A stretch of 64,000 bases of DNA from Halosolutus halophilus. GTDB taxonomy: Archaea > Halobacteriota > Halobacteria > Halobacteriales > Natrialbaceae. The position numbers and the translations under genes were made by a program. Under the pieces are notes generated by a model. The model had not been told where the DNA came from. It saw only the letters and a program-made list of their open reading frames with translations, and did not search any database. Where the stretch lies: NCBI RefSeq assembly GCF_022869805.1, contig NZ_CP094974.1, forward strand, positions 3,968,001 through 4,032,000. The letters are read 5' to 3'. Within the stretch, counting starts at the first letter, position 1. Each line of letters starts with the position of its first letter. Shown in pieces: positions 1-9,531 of the stretch.

Positions 1-2
1 AC

Positions 3-188
3 AACCTCCGCGACCCGGTCTCGGGGGATTTCGGCGCTCACGGCCCGTTCGACGAGCGGGCCCGCGATCGAAGCCTGCAGCTCTGGGCGGCCGTGCATCG
101 ACGAACGATCGCCCTGGTCGCCGGCCTCGCGGCCGCGGTCGTCGGCGCGGTTCTCGGTCGGCGCGTCACGGCGTCCGGTCCGGATTGA
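3..188 (+). CDS. C-terminal end of a membrane-anchored protein, probably a short-chain dehydrogenase
   Basis: The window opens inside a reading frame that runs to a TGA at 186-188, so only the last 61 residues are visible. They contain a basic patch followed by an Ala/Val-rich segment (TIALVAGLAAAVVGAVLG) that looks like one C-terminal membrane helix, then a short basic tail. The layout FDERARDRSLQLW followed by a membrane helix is what I recall from the end of haloarchaeal SDR (retinol-dehydrogenase-like) proteins, but the catalytic part lies outside the window, so the family is an inference. The gene ends 73 bases before pdxT. Confidence 0.45.
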   Translation, partial: NLRDPVSGDFGAHGPFDERARDRSLQLWAAVHRRTIALVAGLAAAVVGAVLGRRVTASGPD

Positions 189-261
189 GCTACACGGAAC
201 CCGGCCGAGTCACGCGCGAAACCTCGTAAGGTAGTTGAACGGCCCGTCCATAGCGGAGCGC

Positions 262-885
262 ATGACACTGGTTGCGGGCGTCGTCGCCGTCCAGGGCGAC
301 GTCGCGGAACACGCGGACGCCATCGAGCGGGCGGCACGGGCGCACGGCCACGAGGTTACGGTACGCGAGATCCGCGAGTCCGGGATCGTCCCCGACTGCG
401 ACCTGCTCGCGATGCCCGGCGGCGAGTCGACGACCATCTCCCGACTCGTCCACAGCGAGGGGATCGCCCCGGAGATCCGCGCGCACGTCGACGCCGGCAA
501 GCCGCTGCTCGCGACGTGTGCCGGGCTGATCGTCGCCTCGACCGACGCGGGCGACGATCGGGTCGACGAACTCGGATTGCTCGACGTGAGCGTCGAGCGA
601 AACGCCTTCGGCCGCCAGAAGGACAGCTTCGAGGTGCCGCTGTCCGTTTCCGGTCTCGCCGACGACGAACCGTACCCGGCGGTGTTCATCCGGGCCCCGG
701 CGATCGACGCGGTCGGGGAGTGCGAGGTGCTCGCGACGTGGGACGATCGGCCGGTTGCCGTCCGAGACGGGCCGATCGTCGGCACCGCCTTCCATCCCGA
801 ACTGACCCCCGACAGCCGGATTCACGGGCTCGCCTTCTTCGAGAACGACGACGCGTCGGTACCGGCGGGAGAGGAGATACACTGA
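262..885 (+). CDS. pdxT: Pyridoxal 5'-phosphate synthase glutaminase subunit PdxT
   Basis: Glutamine amidotransferase half of the PdxS/PdxT vitamin B6 synthase. It hydrolyses glutamine and channels ammonia to PdxS, which makes PLP from ribose 5-phosphate and glyceraldehyde 3-phosphate. Visible signatures are GGEST at 53-57, the nucleophile Cys86 in TCAGLI, and the His-Glu pair in FHPE at 177-180, which together form a class-I glutaminase triad. At 207 residues it has the normal family length. I chose the ATG at 262 (MTLVAGVVAVQGD) because the family starts right at this beta strand; the upstream ATG at 235 would add a non-conserved leader. pdxS is not in the window. Confidence 0.96.
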   Translation: MTLVAGVVAVQGDVAEHADAIERAARAHGHEVTVREIRESGIVPDCDLLAMPGGESTTISRLVHSEGIAPEIRAHVDAGKPLLATCAGLIVASTDAGDDRVDELGLLDVSVERNAFGRQKDSFEVPLSVSGLADDEPYPAVFIRAPAIDAVGECEVLATWDDRPVAVRDGPIVGTAFHPELTPDSRIHGLAFFENDDASVPAGEEIH

Positions 886-999
886 CGCAGTCGGCGGACG
901 GCGATCGGTCACGTCGTCGGGACCGCTCGGCCCGACACTCGCGGTGCATGCACTCGCTGTCGGGCAGGTTTTTCATCCTCGCACGCATCCATGGGGGTA

Positions 1000-1466
1000 T
1001 GAAGGCATCCATCGATGCGGTCCGCGTCGCGGGGACGCCCCAGGGACCGGTCCCAGTGGTCGTCCTCGCCGTCGACGACGAAAACGACGTCGTGCCGATT
1101 TTCATCGGGTTCAACGAGGCGACCAGCATCGCCCGCGGCCTCGAGGCCGACGACATCGGTCGCCCGCTGACCCACGACCTCCTGCTCGACGTGATGGAGG
1201 AACTCGGCAGCCGGATCGATCGGGTCGTCGTCAGCGAGATCGAGCAACGCGACGACGGGCAGGGCGGGACCTACATCGCCGATCTCCACGTCGAGACGCC
1301 GCGGGGCGAGACCGTCATCGACGCCCGGCCCAGCGACTCGCTGGCGCTCGCCGCCCGAACGAACGCGTCGATCGAAGTGACCGAAGACGTCTTCGAGGAC
1401 GGCCGAGACGACAGCGAAAAGTTCGAGCAACTGGAAGACATCCGCAACGTATCCGGTGAGATGTAG
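1000..1466 (+). CDS. DUF151 (bifunctional nuclease) family protein
   Basis: 155-residue acidic protein of the DUF151 family, which includes plant bifunctional DNase/RNase proteins and Thermotoga TM0160. Recognisable elements are VVLAVDDENDVVPIFIGFNEATSI near the start (read in two parts: VVLAVDDENDVVP and IFIGFNEA), the central LLLDVMEELG helix, and DARPSDSLALAARTNA, the conserved family motif. Biochemical function in archaea is unsettled. The ATG at 1000 follows GGGGGT and gives the conserved MKASIDAVRV start. The TAG stop directly abuts the hisE ATG, so the two genes are probably co-transcribed. Confidence 0.88.
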
Positions 1467-1751
1467 ATGGAGGATATACTCGAGGAGCTGTTTGCCGTCA
1501 TCGAGGATCGCAAGGAAACGCTTCCGGAGGGGTCCTACACCGCGTCGCTGTTCACCCACGAGAAGGGCGAGAACGCGGTGCTGGAGAAACTCGGCGAAGA
1601 GACGACCGAACTCGTCCTCGCGGCGAAAGACGACGACGACGAGGAAGTGGCCTACGAGGCCGCCGACATCGTCTATCACCTGCTCGTGTTGCTCTCGATG
1701 AAAGACATGGATCTCGCAGACCTCGAAGCGGAGCTTCGGGCTCGTCGGTGA
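1467..1751 (+). CDS. hisE: Phosphoribosyl-ATP pyrophosphatase HisE
   Basis: Second step of histidine biosynthesis: converts phosphoribosyl-ATP to phosphoribosyl-AMP and pyrophosphate. At 94 residues this is the usual stand-alone archaeal/bacterial HisE length. It is an all-alpha NTP pyrophosphatase (MazG-like) with the expected metal-binding acidic helices: EKLGEETTELVLAAK and EVAYEAADIVYHLLVLL, plus the N-terminal TASLF segment. It starts on the base after the DUF151 stop codon, so translation is probably coupled. No other his genes are adjacent. Confidence 0.95.
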   Translation: MEDILEELFAVIEDRKETLPEGSYTASLFTHEKGENAVLEKLGEETTELVLAAKDDDDEEVAYEAADIVYHLLVLLSMKDMDLADLEAELRARR

Positions 1752-1918
1752 GCGGACTGCCCCGCGCCGTCGACGGGGCAACGGCGAGGGATCCGCCCGT
1801 GCCGTCGTCGGCCCGGCCCCCAATCGACGGGTTAGTTTCTTGGTGAGGGAGGGGTGATACCCACACGTTGCACGAACGACAGGTCGACGGTCCGATTCGA
1901 ACGACGAGGTGACTTCAC

Positions 1919-4219
1919 GTGGCAGCCGATTCCAGGGGCGACGAATCCAGTGGCGATCGGTTCGACTACCGGCAGGTATCGTTCGTCGTGCTCGCCGCGC
2001 TCGCACTCGTCCTCGCGGCGTTTTTTTCGCCGGGGTTCGCCGGCGACGGCGCGACACCCCCGGAACCGGAGGGCGACGCCGATCCCGATACCGAGATCGA
2101 TCCCGACCCCGGGTCCGGTTCGGGCGACGGCACCGACGACCCGGGTATCTCCTTCGACTGGACCGAGTTGCTCGACTGGCTCGACCTCGATCCCGGCGAC
2201 GGAGGAGAGACGACGATCGATCCGGACGGCGATCGCGTCACCGACACGTGTACGGTCGCGCTCGATCGGGACCCGGTGCCGGGCCGCGAGGTGACGGCGA
2301 TGATCAGCTACCGGGGCCAACCGCTCGCGGACGTCCCGGTCCGGTTCAACGACCGATCGATCGGCGAGACGGACGAGCGGGGTCGGGTGACCGGGGAGGT
2401 TCCCTACGCCGAGCAACTGATCGTTCACGTCGGTGCGGAAGGCGACCCGAGCTGTCGGGCCGTCGGGCCGGCGGTCTCGTCGTCGGGCGCGGCGGCCACG
2501 TTCCCGGACGCGGCGGTTTCGTCGACGGACGCGGCTGATGAGACCACCACCTCGGGGACGGCCCTGTCGGGATCGGCGAGGACCGCCGCCCAGAGCGACG
2601 AGTCGAACAGCACCGTCGAGTACGAGGTCGACGGCGACGTCGAGATCACCGTCGCCGACGATCCCTACCCCGGCGACCCGATCGAGATCCGGGCGGTCAT
2701 CGAGGACGAACCGATGCGGGGGGCGACCGTCACCGTCGACGGGGATCAGGTGACCGAGACGGCCGCGGACGGCACCGCCACGATCACCGTCCCCGACGAC
2801 GGCAGCGAGCGGATCGACGTCCGGGTCGAACGCGGTGACTTCGCGGGCGCGGCGACCGTCGACGTCCTGCTCCTCGAGGCGGCCCTGTTGCCCGGCGGCC
2901 TCGCACCCGTTCCGGGGAGCGACGGCTACGTCGCGGCCGAAATCGACGGGGAGCCGGTTCCGGACGCCGCCGTCACGATCGACGGCGAAGAGCGCGGGCG
3001 AACCGGCGCAGACGGGATGCTGGCCGTCGAGTTGCCGCGGGATCCGACGGCGACGGTGACGGTCGGCACGACGGACCAGACCGCGACCGTGACCCTGCTC
3101 GAAGCCTACGGCGGCGTCGCACTCCTGCTGTCGATCGCCGTCGCCGGGATCGGGGCCGTGACGTACCGGACCCACGGCGTCCGCGGTCCGATCGCCGTCG
3201 CCGGCCTCGTCGCCGGACTGGTCGTCGTCCTCGTCGTCGAGGCGTTCTACGGCCCGGTCGCGGGTCTCGCTGCCCTCGGCGCCGCCGCCGCGATCGGACT
3301 CGGTGCCGTCGCGGTTCGCGACGGGAGCCCCGGGGTGGAGCCGCCTGCAGTCCGCGACGCGACGCGCGGCGTCACCGCGTGGGTCGTCGCTCGCGCGCTC
3401 GCGCTGGTCGGGTACCTCGAGACGCTGATCGATCGCCTCCGGGGGGACGCCGGTACCGTGCGCGCGTGGGTCGCGTCGCTCCCGCGATCGGTGCCGGCCC
3501 TCCGCGCGAGGGTGGCCGGCTGGCTCCGATCGCTTTCGAGGCGAGGGATCGCCGCGATCGGCCGGGTTGCGGGGTGGCTCCGGGAACACCCGACCGGGGC
3601 GCTCGTCATCGTCGTCGCGGCCGTCCCGCTGCTCTTCGGTGGCTACGTCGTCGGCGGCGCGCGGGGCGTCCTCGTCGCGGCCGCGATACTCGCCGTCGCC
3701 GTCGTCGCCGTCGTCCGGTTGCGATCGACCGGCGAGGACGAGCCGTCGACGACCGGAACTGAGTCCGCCGACGCCGTGTCGACGTCGGCCGTCGACGCGA
3801 CCGGCGACGAGGCCCAGCCCTCGTTCCGGGAGCTGTGGCGGGCCTTCGCCCGGCAGGTCGCTCCCGGGGAGTGGCAGACGCGCACCCCAGGCGAGATCGA
3901 ACGCGCGGCCTACGAGGCCGGCTACCCGCGCGAGCCGGTCCGGGAGCTGACGACGCTCTTCCGCGAGGTCGAGTACGGCGAGCGGCCGCTGTCGGACCGC
4001 ATCCGTGAGCGCGCCGCCGAGGCTGTCGAGGCGCTGACGCGGGACACCACGACGACGGACGGAGGCCGGGCCGACGATCGATCGGGGTCGAACGAGGAGC
4101 CGAACCCCGATCGAGCGCCGGAGACGGACTCGAGAACGAGTTCCGATCGAGGACCGGGAACGGAATCGAAGACGGACCCCGATCGCTCGTCATCGAGAAC
4201 GGGCGGTGATCGGCCGTGA
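1919..4219 (+). CDS. Membrane-anchored surface protein with C-terminal DUF4129 domain
   Basis: 766-residue GTG-start protein. An N-terminal membrane helix (about 20-42) is followed by a long extracellular acidic region with several beta-sandwich, carboxypeptidase-regulatory-like repeats (GxP(V/L)xDVxV pattern, roughly 110-390). Then come several membrane helices (about 395-460 and 555-610) and a cytosolic DUF4129 domain (about 640-710: FRELWRAFARQV, YPREPVRELTTLFREVEYG). DUF4129 is typically found at the C-terminus of transglutaminase-like proteins in MoxR/DUF58 clusters. The transglutaminase core is missing here. The last four bases overlap the next gene (GTGA), so it is the first gene of an operon. 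The exact role is unknown; protease-, polymer- or surface-protein processing is inferred from context. Confidence 0.8.
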   Translation: MAADSRGDESSGDRFDYRQVSFVVLAALALVLAAFFSPGFAGDGATPPEPEGDADPDTEIDPDPGSGSGDGTDDPGISFDWTELLDWLDLDPGDGGETTIDPDGDRVTDTCTVALDRDPVPGREVTAMISYRGQPLADVPVRFNDRSIGETDERGRVTGEVPYAEQLIVHVGAEGDPSCRAVGPAVSSSGAAATFPDAAVSSTDAADETTTSGTALSGSARTAAQSDESNSTVEYEVDGDVEITVADDPYPGDPIEIRAVIEDEPMRGATVTVDGDQVTETAADGTATITVPDDGSERIDVRVERGDFAGAATVDVLLLEAALLPGGLAPVPGSDGYVAAEIDGEPVPDAAVTIDGEERGRTGADGMLAVELPRDPTATVTVGTTDQTATVTLLEAYGGVALLLSIAVAGIGAVTYRTHGVRGPIAVAGLVAGLVVVLVVEAFYGPVAGLAALGAAAAIGLGAVAVRDGSPGVEPPAVRDATRGVTAWVVARALALVGYLETLIDRLRGDAGTVRAWVASLPRSVPALRARVAGWLRSLSRRGIAAIGRVAGWLREHPTGALVIVVAAVPLLFGGYVVGGARGVLVAAAILAVAVVAVVRLRSTGEDEPSTTGTESADAVSTSAVDATGDEAQPSFRELWRAFARQVAPGEWQTRTPGEIERAAYEAGYPREPVRELTTLFREVEYGERPLSDRIRERAAEAVEALTRDTTTTDGGRADDRSGSNEEPNPDRAPETDSRTSSDRGPGTESKTDPDRSSSRTGGDRP

Positions 4220-6711
4220 CGCGGCTCCGAACGGCACTCGTCGTCCTCGTCGGACTGGCGTTCGTCGCGGTCGGGATCACGATCGGGCTCGGGAGCCAGC
4301 CGACGGGGTCGGGCGGGGCCACGGGCGGGACGATCCTGTTCGCACTCGTCGCGATCGCCGTCGGACTCTGGAAGATCCGCGGGACGCCCGACGCGAGCGG
4401 GACCGGCCCCGCCGTTCCGTGGGCCGACGACGATCGGTTCGCGACGCCGGCACCCGAACGGACCGATCGAGAGCCGCCGCTCTCGAGCGACGGCCTCGCG
4501 AGGGTCGTCGAGGAGGCCGGCAGAACCGCTCGCGAGTCCGACACCGTCGACGACGGGTTCGCGGTCGCGCGTCCCGTCCTCCGGAAGACGCTGTCCGACG
4601 CGCTCGTACAGGGCGGCCGGTCCCGGTCGGCCGCCCGGGAGGCGATCGACGACGGGAACTGGACCGACGATCGGATCGCCGCGAGCGTGCTGTCGCCCGA
4701 CGTGGACCCGCCGCCGCGCCCGCTTCGCGATCGGCTGCGCGCGTGGCTGTTCCCGGAGCGCGTCGTTCGCCGCCGAATCCGGCGGGCGACGGCTGCCGTC
4801 GCCGAGGCTGCCGACGAAGCCCTGCCGACGGTGCCGGGACAGACCGCCCCGCGATCCGTCCCGGTCCTGCAGCCCCGCCTCGAGGAGTTACAACGCGGTG
4901 CCGGCGGCGAGTTACAGCGCGCCGTCGACCCGGACGCGATCGCACGCGGGCCGCGACCACGGACTCCCGATCGAGAGACCGGAGCCGACCGATCGGCGAC
5001 CGACTCACGATCGGTAGCTGGGACGAGCGACGGAACCGAGCCGAACGCGCCCGACGCACCCGACGGGGCGGCGTCCGGACCAGCCGACGAAACCGCGCCG
5101 AACGCGACGGTCGAAACGGCGTCCGAACGCGACGCGACCACCGACCCGACCACGCGGAGAGGGGGTCCGACGAGTGACCGGCGACGGCGGCGCGATCGAC
5201 GACCGGGCAACTTACCGAGAACGGACGCGTCGGACGAGGCAGCGTCCGGACGGGCCGAGACAGACGACGACCAACCCGAGAGGAGTCCGGCGAGGAGACA
5301 GCGACGGTGGCGCGGCGCCATCGCTGCGACGATCGCGCTCGTGATCGCCGGTCTCGCCGACGGGAACGGCGTACTGCTGCTGGGGGCTGTCATCCCGCTT
5401 GCCTACGTGGCCGCCGGCGCGCTCTCGCGCGTGCGCCCGCCCGACGAGGGCGAGTGTGCCGTTACCCGGTCGGTGGCCCCGACGCCCGCGCCGCCCGGAC
5501 GACCGGTCACCGTGACCCTCACGGTGACGAACGAGAGCGATCGAACGATCCCGGACGTCCGGCTCGTCGACGGCGTCCCGCGGGATCTCGCCGTCCTCGA
5601 CGGGTCGCCGCGTGCGGGGACGACGCTCGAACCGGGCGAAACCGTCGCCGTCGAGTACGTCGTGGTCGCTCGGCGCGGCGAGTACGCGTTCGAGCCGCCA
5701 CGGATCCGGGTTCGCGGCCTCGGGGCGAGCGCAGTCACGACGACGACTCCCGCTCCCGCGGGCGACGAGACGCTCCGCTGTCGGCTCGACGCCGACGCAC
5801 CGCCGATCGAGGAGACGGGTCGAAAGCGTATCGGCCAGTTGACGACCGATCGGCCCGGCGAGGGCGTCGCCTTCCACTCCTCCCGGGAGTACCAGCCGGA
5901 CGATCCCGCCAGCCGGATCAACTGGCGCCAGTACGCCAAGCGGGGGGAACTCGCGACGGTCAACTACGAACAGCAGGTCGCCGCCTCGGTGATCCTCGTC
6001 GTCGACGCCCGGAGTCCGAACCACGTCGTCGCCGGACGCGGTCGGCCCACCGGCGTCGAACTCGCGGCCTACGCGGCGACGCGGGCGCTGACCGACCTGC
6101 TCGCACACGGTCACGACGTCGGGGTCGCGATCGTCGGGCTCGAGGGGGACGGCCCCGCCGGGCTCGCCTGGCTCGAGCCGCGCAACGGCCGCGAACAGCG
6201 ATCGCGCGCACTCGATCTGTTCCGGCTGGCGACCGACGCGACGACGCCGAGCGAGGTCCGCGAACGCAATCCGGGCGAGTCGATGACGGCCCCGGAGCGC
6301 TACGAGGCGAACCGGGCCGCCGAGCAGCACCGCAAACTGATCGAGCTCGCACCGGCGGACGCACAGATCGCGCTGTTCTCGCCGCTGCTGGACGACGTCC
6401 CGATCGGCGGCGTCGAGACGTGGCGCGGTGCGGGCCTGCCCACCGTCGTCCTCTCGCCCGACATCGTCCCCGAGAACACGGCCAGCGGCCAGCACGCGCA
6501 GATCCGCCGGCGAACGCGGCTCGCCCGGTGTCAGACGGCCGGGGCCCGCACGTTCGACTGGCGACGCGGGACGCCGTTACCGCTGATCATCGAGCACGCC
6601 TTCGCCGCCGCCGCGAAGCTCTCCGGCCGGCTGACCGCTGGGGCCACCGGCGGCGGTAGCGGCGGTACTACTGGCCCGGTCCGGGGACCGGGCGCAGGAG
6701 GTGAAGACTAG
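4216..6711 (+). CDS. DUF58 domain protein with long disordered N-terminal extension
   Basis: 831-residue protein, about twice the usual DUF58 length. Two N-terminal membrane helices (about 5-25 and 37-53) precede a 300-residue charged, mostly low-complexity region with a small helical domain (about 95-180), then a membrane pair (about 370-400). The DUF58 module follows: an immunoglobulin-like domain (430-510), then the hallmark RINWRQYAKRGEL near residues 566-578 and a von Willebrand-A-like fold with VILVVDARS. The GTG start overlaps the preceding TGA. DUF58 proteins work with MoxR AAA+ ATPases; the partner here is probably the MoxR at 8270. The N-terminal fusion is unusual compared with the plain DUF58 protein at 25781. 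Confidence 0.88.
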   Translation: MTRLRTALVVLVGLAFVAVGITIGLGSQPTGSGGATGGTILFALVAIAVGLWKIRGTPDASGTGPAVPWADDDRFATPAPERTDREPPLSSDGLARVVEEAGRTARESDTVDDGFAVARPVLRKTLSDALVQGGRSRSAAREAIDDGNWTDDRIAASVLSPDVDPPPRPLRDRLRAWLFPERVVRRRIRRATAAVAEAADEALPTVPGQTAPRSVPVLQPRLEELQRGAGGELQRAVDPDAIARGPRPRTPDRETGADRSATDSRSVAGTSDGTEPNAPDAPDGAASGPADETAPNATVETASERDATTDPTTRRGGPTSDRRRRRDRRPGNLPRTDASDEAASGRAETDDDQPERSPARRQRRWRGAIAATIALVIAGLADGNGVLLLGAVIPLAYVAAGALSRVRPPDEGECAVTRSVAPTPAPPGRPVTVTLTVTNESDRTIPDVRLVDGVPRDLAVLDGSPRAGTTLEPGETVAVEYVVVARRGEYAFEPPRIRVRGLGASAVTTTTPAPAGDETLRCRLDADAPPIEETGRKRIGQLTTDRPGEGVAFHSSREYQPDDPASRINWRQYAKRGELATVNYEQQVAASVILVVDARSPNHVVAGRGRPTGVELAAYAATRALTDLLAHGHDVGVAIVGLEGDGPAGLAWLEPRNGREQRSRALDLFRLATDATTPSEVRERNPGESMTAPERYEANRAAEQHRKLIELAPADAQIALFSPLLDDVPIGGVETWRGAGLPTVVLSPDIVPENTASGQHAQIRRRTRLARCQTAGARTFDWRRGTPLPLIIEHAFAAAAKLSGRLTAGATGGGSGGTTGPVRGPGAGGED

Positions 6712-8148
6712 ATGTCGATCGCGGGGCCCCGTCTCGATCGACCGTCGGCGATCGGCGACGAGGGACGACCGCGGGCGGCGAGCCTGTGGCTCGCGACCCT
6801 CGTGATCGTGGCGCTCGTCGGCGTCGCCGGCGTCGTGCTCGACCAGCCCTCGCTGGTGACGACGCTCGCGCTCGTCGTCGGCATGACGGTCGCCGGGTTC
6901 GGCCTCCTCGAGCGGGATCGGGCGGGATTCGGCCACCTGTTCGTCGGTCACGCCCTGCTGGTGACGTTCGGCTCGGCGACGATACTGCTGCTCGTCGTCG
7001 CGCCGTTCGTGACGCGAGAGGGGGTCGCGGTGAGCGGCTTCGCCCTCGCACTGCTCGGGATCGGCGCCGCCTGGGCGGACGTCGGTAACGACGGGGTGAA
7101 ACGAAGCGTCGAGGGGGCGGCGCTGACGTACGCCTCGATGCTGGTCGCCGCGTTCGCCCTGGGAGCGATCGTCGCCGTCGGAGTCGTCGGCCGCCGAAGC
7201 CTGGAACTGCTGATCGGCGAGAGTTCTCCCCTGCTCTCGCTAGGCGGGTTCCTGTTCGTCCTCGGAGCGACGGCGGGTGCCGTTCTGCTCGCGCTCCGGT
7301 GGCTCCCGGTCCTGCAGTTGACCCGCCGCGATCGCCGGGCCGCAATGGAACGGCGTCTCGGGACGCTGCGTCGGCTCCTGCTGGCCGTGTTGCTCGGCGG
7401 GCCCGTCGTGCTCGTCGCGCTGATCGTGCTCGGCCTCGGTGGCTGGCTCACAGCGCTCCCGCTGTCCGGGCCGATCGTCGGCCCGGCCCTCGCCGCGCTC
7501 TCGTCGTGGTACGTGCTCGGGCCGTCCGTCGCGATCGCAGCGGGCAGCGTGCTCGCGGGCCTGCTGGCCGTGCTGCTCCGGGGACTCACCCGTCGGTTCA
7601 GCACCGAGACTACCCGTCGCAGTGCCGCGATCACCGTCGGCATCGCCCTCGCAGTGGTGGCACCGATCGCGATCCTCCCGTACCTGTTCACGCCGATCGT
7701 CGTGGGACTCGTCGCCCTGACCCTCGGTGTCGGTCCGATCGCGTTCGTCGTCGTCGTGGGCTGTGGCGTGGTCGCCGTCTGGCTCGGCATCCTCCCCGAC
7801 CGCGCCGGCGGGCCGGCGATCGCGGCCGCCGGCCTCGTGATCGCCGCGATCGGACTCGGTCGGGGCCACCCCGCGCTCGTGTTCGCCTGTATCGCCGGCG
7901 CGGCCATCGTCTGGGACGTCTCGACGTTCGGCCTCGGCGTGACCGGCGAACTCGGCCACATCCCCGAGACGCGACGGCTCGAACTGTTCCACGGCGTCCT
8001 CGCGATCGGCGTCGGGGTCGCGGCGACGCTTCTCGCCGTCGGCCTCGAGACGCTCCGGAGCGGCGTCTTCGCCGGTGTCGGCGGAACCGCTGCCGTCGCC
8101 GCGGTCGCCCTCGGCGCGATCGTTCTCTTGCTCCCGTTACGCGGATAA
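6712..8148 (+). CDS. Polytopic membrane protein of the DUF58/MoxR cluster
   Basis: 478-residue, extremely hydrophobic protein with roughly 11-13 predicted membrane helices and short Arg-rich loops (RRDRRAAMERRLG near 203-215). The ATG directly follows the TAG of the DUF58 gene, so the three genes form a tight operon. I recognise no catalytic motif. Haloarchaeal DUF58/DUF4129 clusters commonly carry such a membrane component (I believe the DUF7519 family), possibly the membrane platform of the system. Assignment beyond 'integral membrane' is inference. Confidence 0.75.
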   Translation: MSIAGPRLDRPSAIGDEGRPRAASLWLATLVIVALVGVAGVVLDQPSLVTTLALVVGMTVAGFGLLERDRAGFGHLFVGHALLVTFGSATILLLVVAPFVTREGVAVSGFALALLGIGAAWADVGNDGVKRSVEGAALTYASMLVAAFALGAIVAVGVVGRRSLELLIGESSPLLSLGGFLFVLGATAGAVLLALRWLPVLQLTRRDRRAAMERRLGTLRRLLLAVLLGGPVVLVALIVLGLGGWLTALPLSGPIVGPALAALSSWYVLGPSVAIAAGSVLAGLLAVLLRGLTRRFSTETTRRSAAITVGIALAVVAPIAILPYLFTPIVVGLVALTLGVGPIAFVVVVGCGVVAVWLGILPDRAGGPAIAAAGLVIAAIGLGRGHPALVFACIAGAAIVWDVSTFGLGVTGELGHIPETRRLELFHGVLAIGVGVAATLLAVGLETLRSGVFAGVGGTAAVAAVALGAIVLLLPLRG

Positions 8149-8235
8149 GCTGTATTCGGGCTCGACTCGACGGAAACCGCGATCGACTCGACGGACTCCG
8201 AAACGCGTACTCCCGGCAGTGATAAATCGCAGACA

Positions 8236-8250
8236 GGAAGTTCTTAAACG
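8236..8250 (+). promoter_or_regulatory. TATA-like element ahead of the first moxR gene
   Basis: The AT-rich stretch with TTCTTAAACG lies 20-34 bases before the moxR ATG at 8270, in an otherwise GC-rich gap. This is the spacing expected for an archaeal TATA box feeding a leaderless or nearly leaderless transcript, and suggests moxR can be expressed separately from the DUF4129-DUF58 genes. Confidence 0.5.
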
Positions 8251-8269
8251 TATAGCGTGACTGTCGGGT

Positions 8270-9406
8270 ATGGACGAGACGTCGTCGAACGTCACGGCCG
8301 ACGAAGGCGCCGACGCGGTCCGGGCCGTCGTCGAACGGATCGAGGAGGCGGCCGTCGTCGATCGGTACGTGCTCCACGCAATGCTGTCCGCCGTCCTCGC
8401 CCGCGGCCACGTCCTGTTGGAGGACGTCCCGGGAACCGGGAAGACGGTGACGGCCAGAGTTATCGCCGAGTCGATGGGACTGGAGTTTACGCGCATCCAG
8501 TTCACGCCCGACTTGCTCCCCGCGGACGTGACCGGCTCGACGATCTACGACGAGCAATCCGGCGAGTTCGAGTTCGCGAAGGGGCCGGTGTTCGCGAACG
8601 TCGTGCTGGCCGACGAGATCAACCGCGCGCCACCCAAAACGCAGGCTGCACTCCTCGAAGCCATGGAGGAACGCCAGGTTAGCGTCGACGGGACGACTTA
8701 CGAACTGCCACAGCCGTTCGTCGTCATCGCGACGCAGAACCCGATCGAGCAGGAGGGGACCTTCCGACTCCCGGAAGCCCAGCGCGATCGCTTCAGCGTC
8801 AAGACCTCGCTGGGCTATCCCGACGTCGAGGGCGAGATGGGGCTGCTCGAGCGCCGCGCCAACCGGCGGTCGCTCGCACCCAGCGTCGACCCGATCGTGA
8901 CGCCACAGACACTCCGCGCCCTGCAGGAACTGACAGAGGACGTCACCGTCGACCGGAAACTGCGTCGCTACATCATCGATCTCGCGCGGGCGACCCGCCG
9001 GGACGACCGCACCGAAACCGGCGTCTCGCCGCGGGGCGTCCAGCGCGTCTTCGAGGCCGCCCGGGCGGCGGCCGTGATCGACGGCCGGACGTTCGCGGTC
9101 CCGGACGACGTCAAACGCCTCGCGGGGCCGACGATGGCACACCGAGTCGTACTCTCGACCGAAGCCACCGTCGATGGCGTCGAGGGCCGCGACGTCGTGC
9201 GCCGCGCGCTGAACGTCGTCGACGTCCCGGCGGTCTCGCCGGGAGCGAGCGACGACACGGCGGACGAGCCGGCCGCACGAGCCCGACCGCCCGACGTGAC
9301 CCCGGCGAGTACGGGTGATGCGAACCAGGGTGAGTCGGGCGACGGCGATCGATCCGACCGGCGAACGCCGAGCGACCCCGACGACGAGTCGACACCGACG
9401 CGGTGA
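8270..9406 (+). CDS. MoxR-family AAA+ ATPase (first copy)
   Basis: 378-residue AAA+ chaperone-like ATPase. Walker A is PGTGKT at 54-59, Walker B is LADEIN at 113-118, and the MoxR-specific ADEINRAPPKTQAALLEAM block is complete. Sensor 1 is ATQNP, and an Arg finger is present in LPEAQRDRF. The C-terminal 50 residues are an acidic, Pro/Arg-containing tail. MoxR proteins remodel or insert metal into partners that carry VWA/DUF58 domains, so the natural partners are the upstream DUF58 and DUF4129 proteins. It is separated from them by 121 bases that contain a promoter-like element. A paralogue lies at 24804. Confidence 0.93.
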   Translation: MDETSSNVTADEGADAVRAVVERIEEAAVVDRYVLHAMLSAVLARGHVLLEDVPGTGKTVTARVIAESMGLEFTRIQFTPDLLPADVTGSTIYDEQSGEFEFAKGPVFANVVLADEINRAPPKTQAALLEAMEERQVSVDGTTYELPQPFVVIATQNPIEQEGTFRLPEAQRDRFSVKTSLGYPDVEGEMGLLERRANRRSLAPSVDPIVTPQTLRALQELTEDVTVDRKLRRYIIDLARATRRDDRTETGVSPRGVQRVFEAARAAAVIDGRTFAVPDDVKRLAGPTMAHRVVLSTEATVDGVEGRDVVRRALNVVDVPAVSPGASDDTADEPAARARPPDVTPASTGDANQGESGDGDRSDRRTPSDPDDESTPTR

Positions 9407-9531
9407 TCGAGCGAGACGCCCGATCGCAGGGTCGATAGCTCCGATCGAGACGTCCGGCGGCGAGGTCCCGACGGTGGGGCTTGCAGTCTCTCGTAACAGA
9501 TTGATCCCACTCCCGGCCATCGATACTCTCG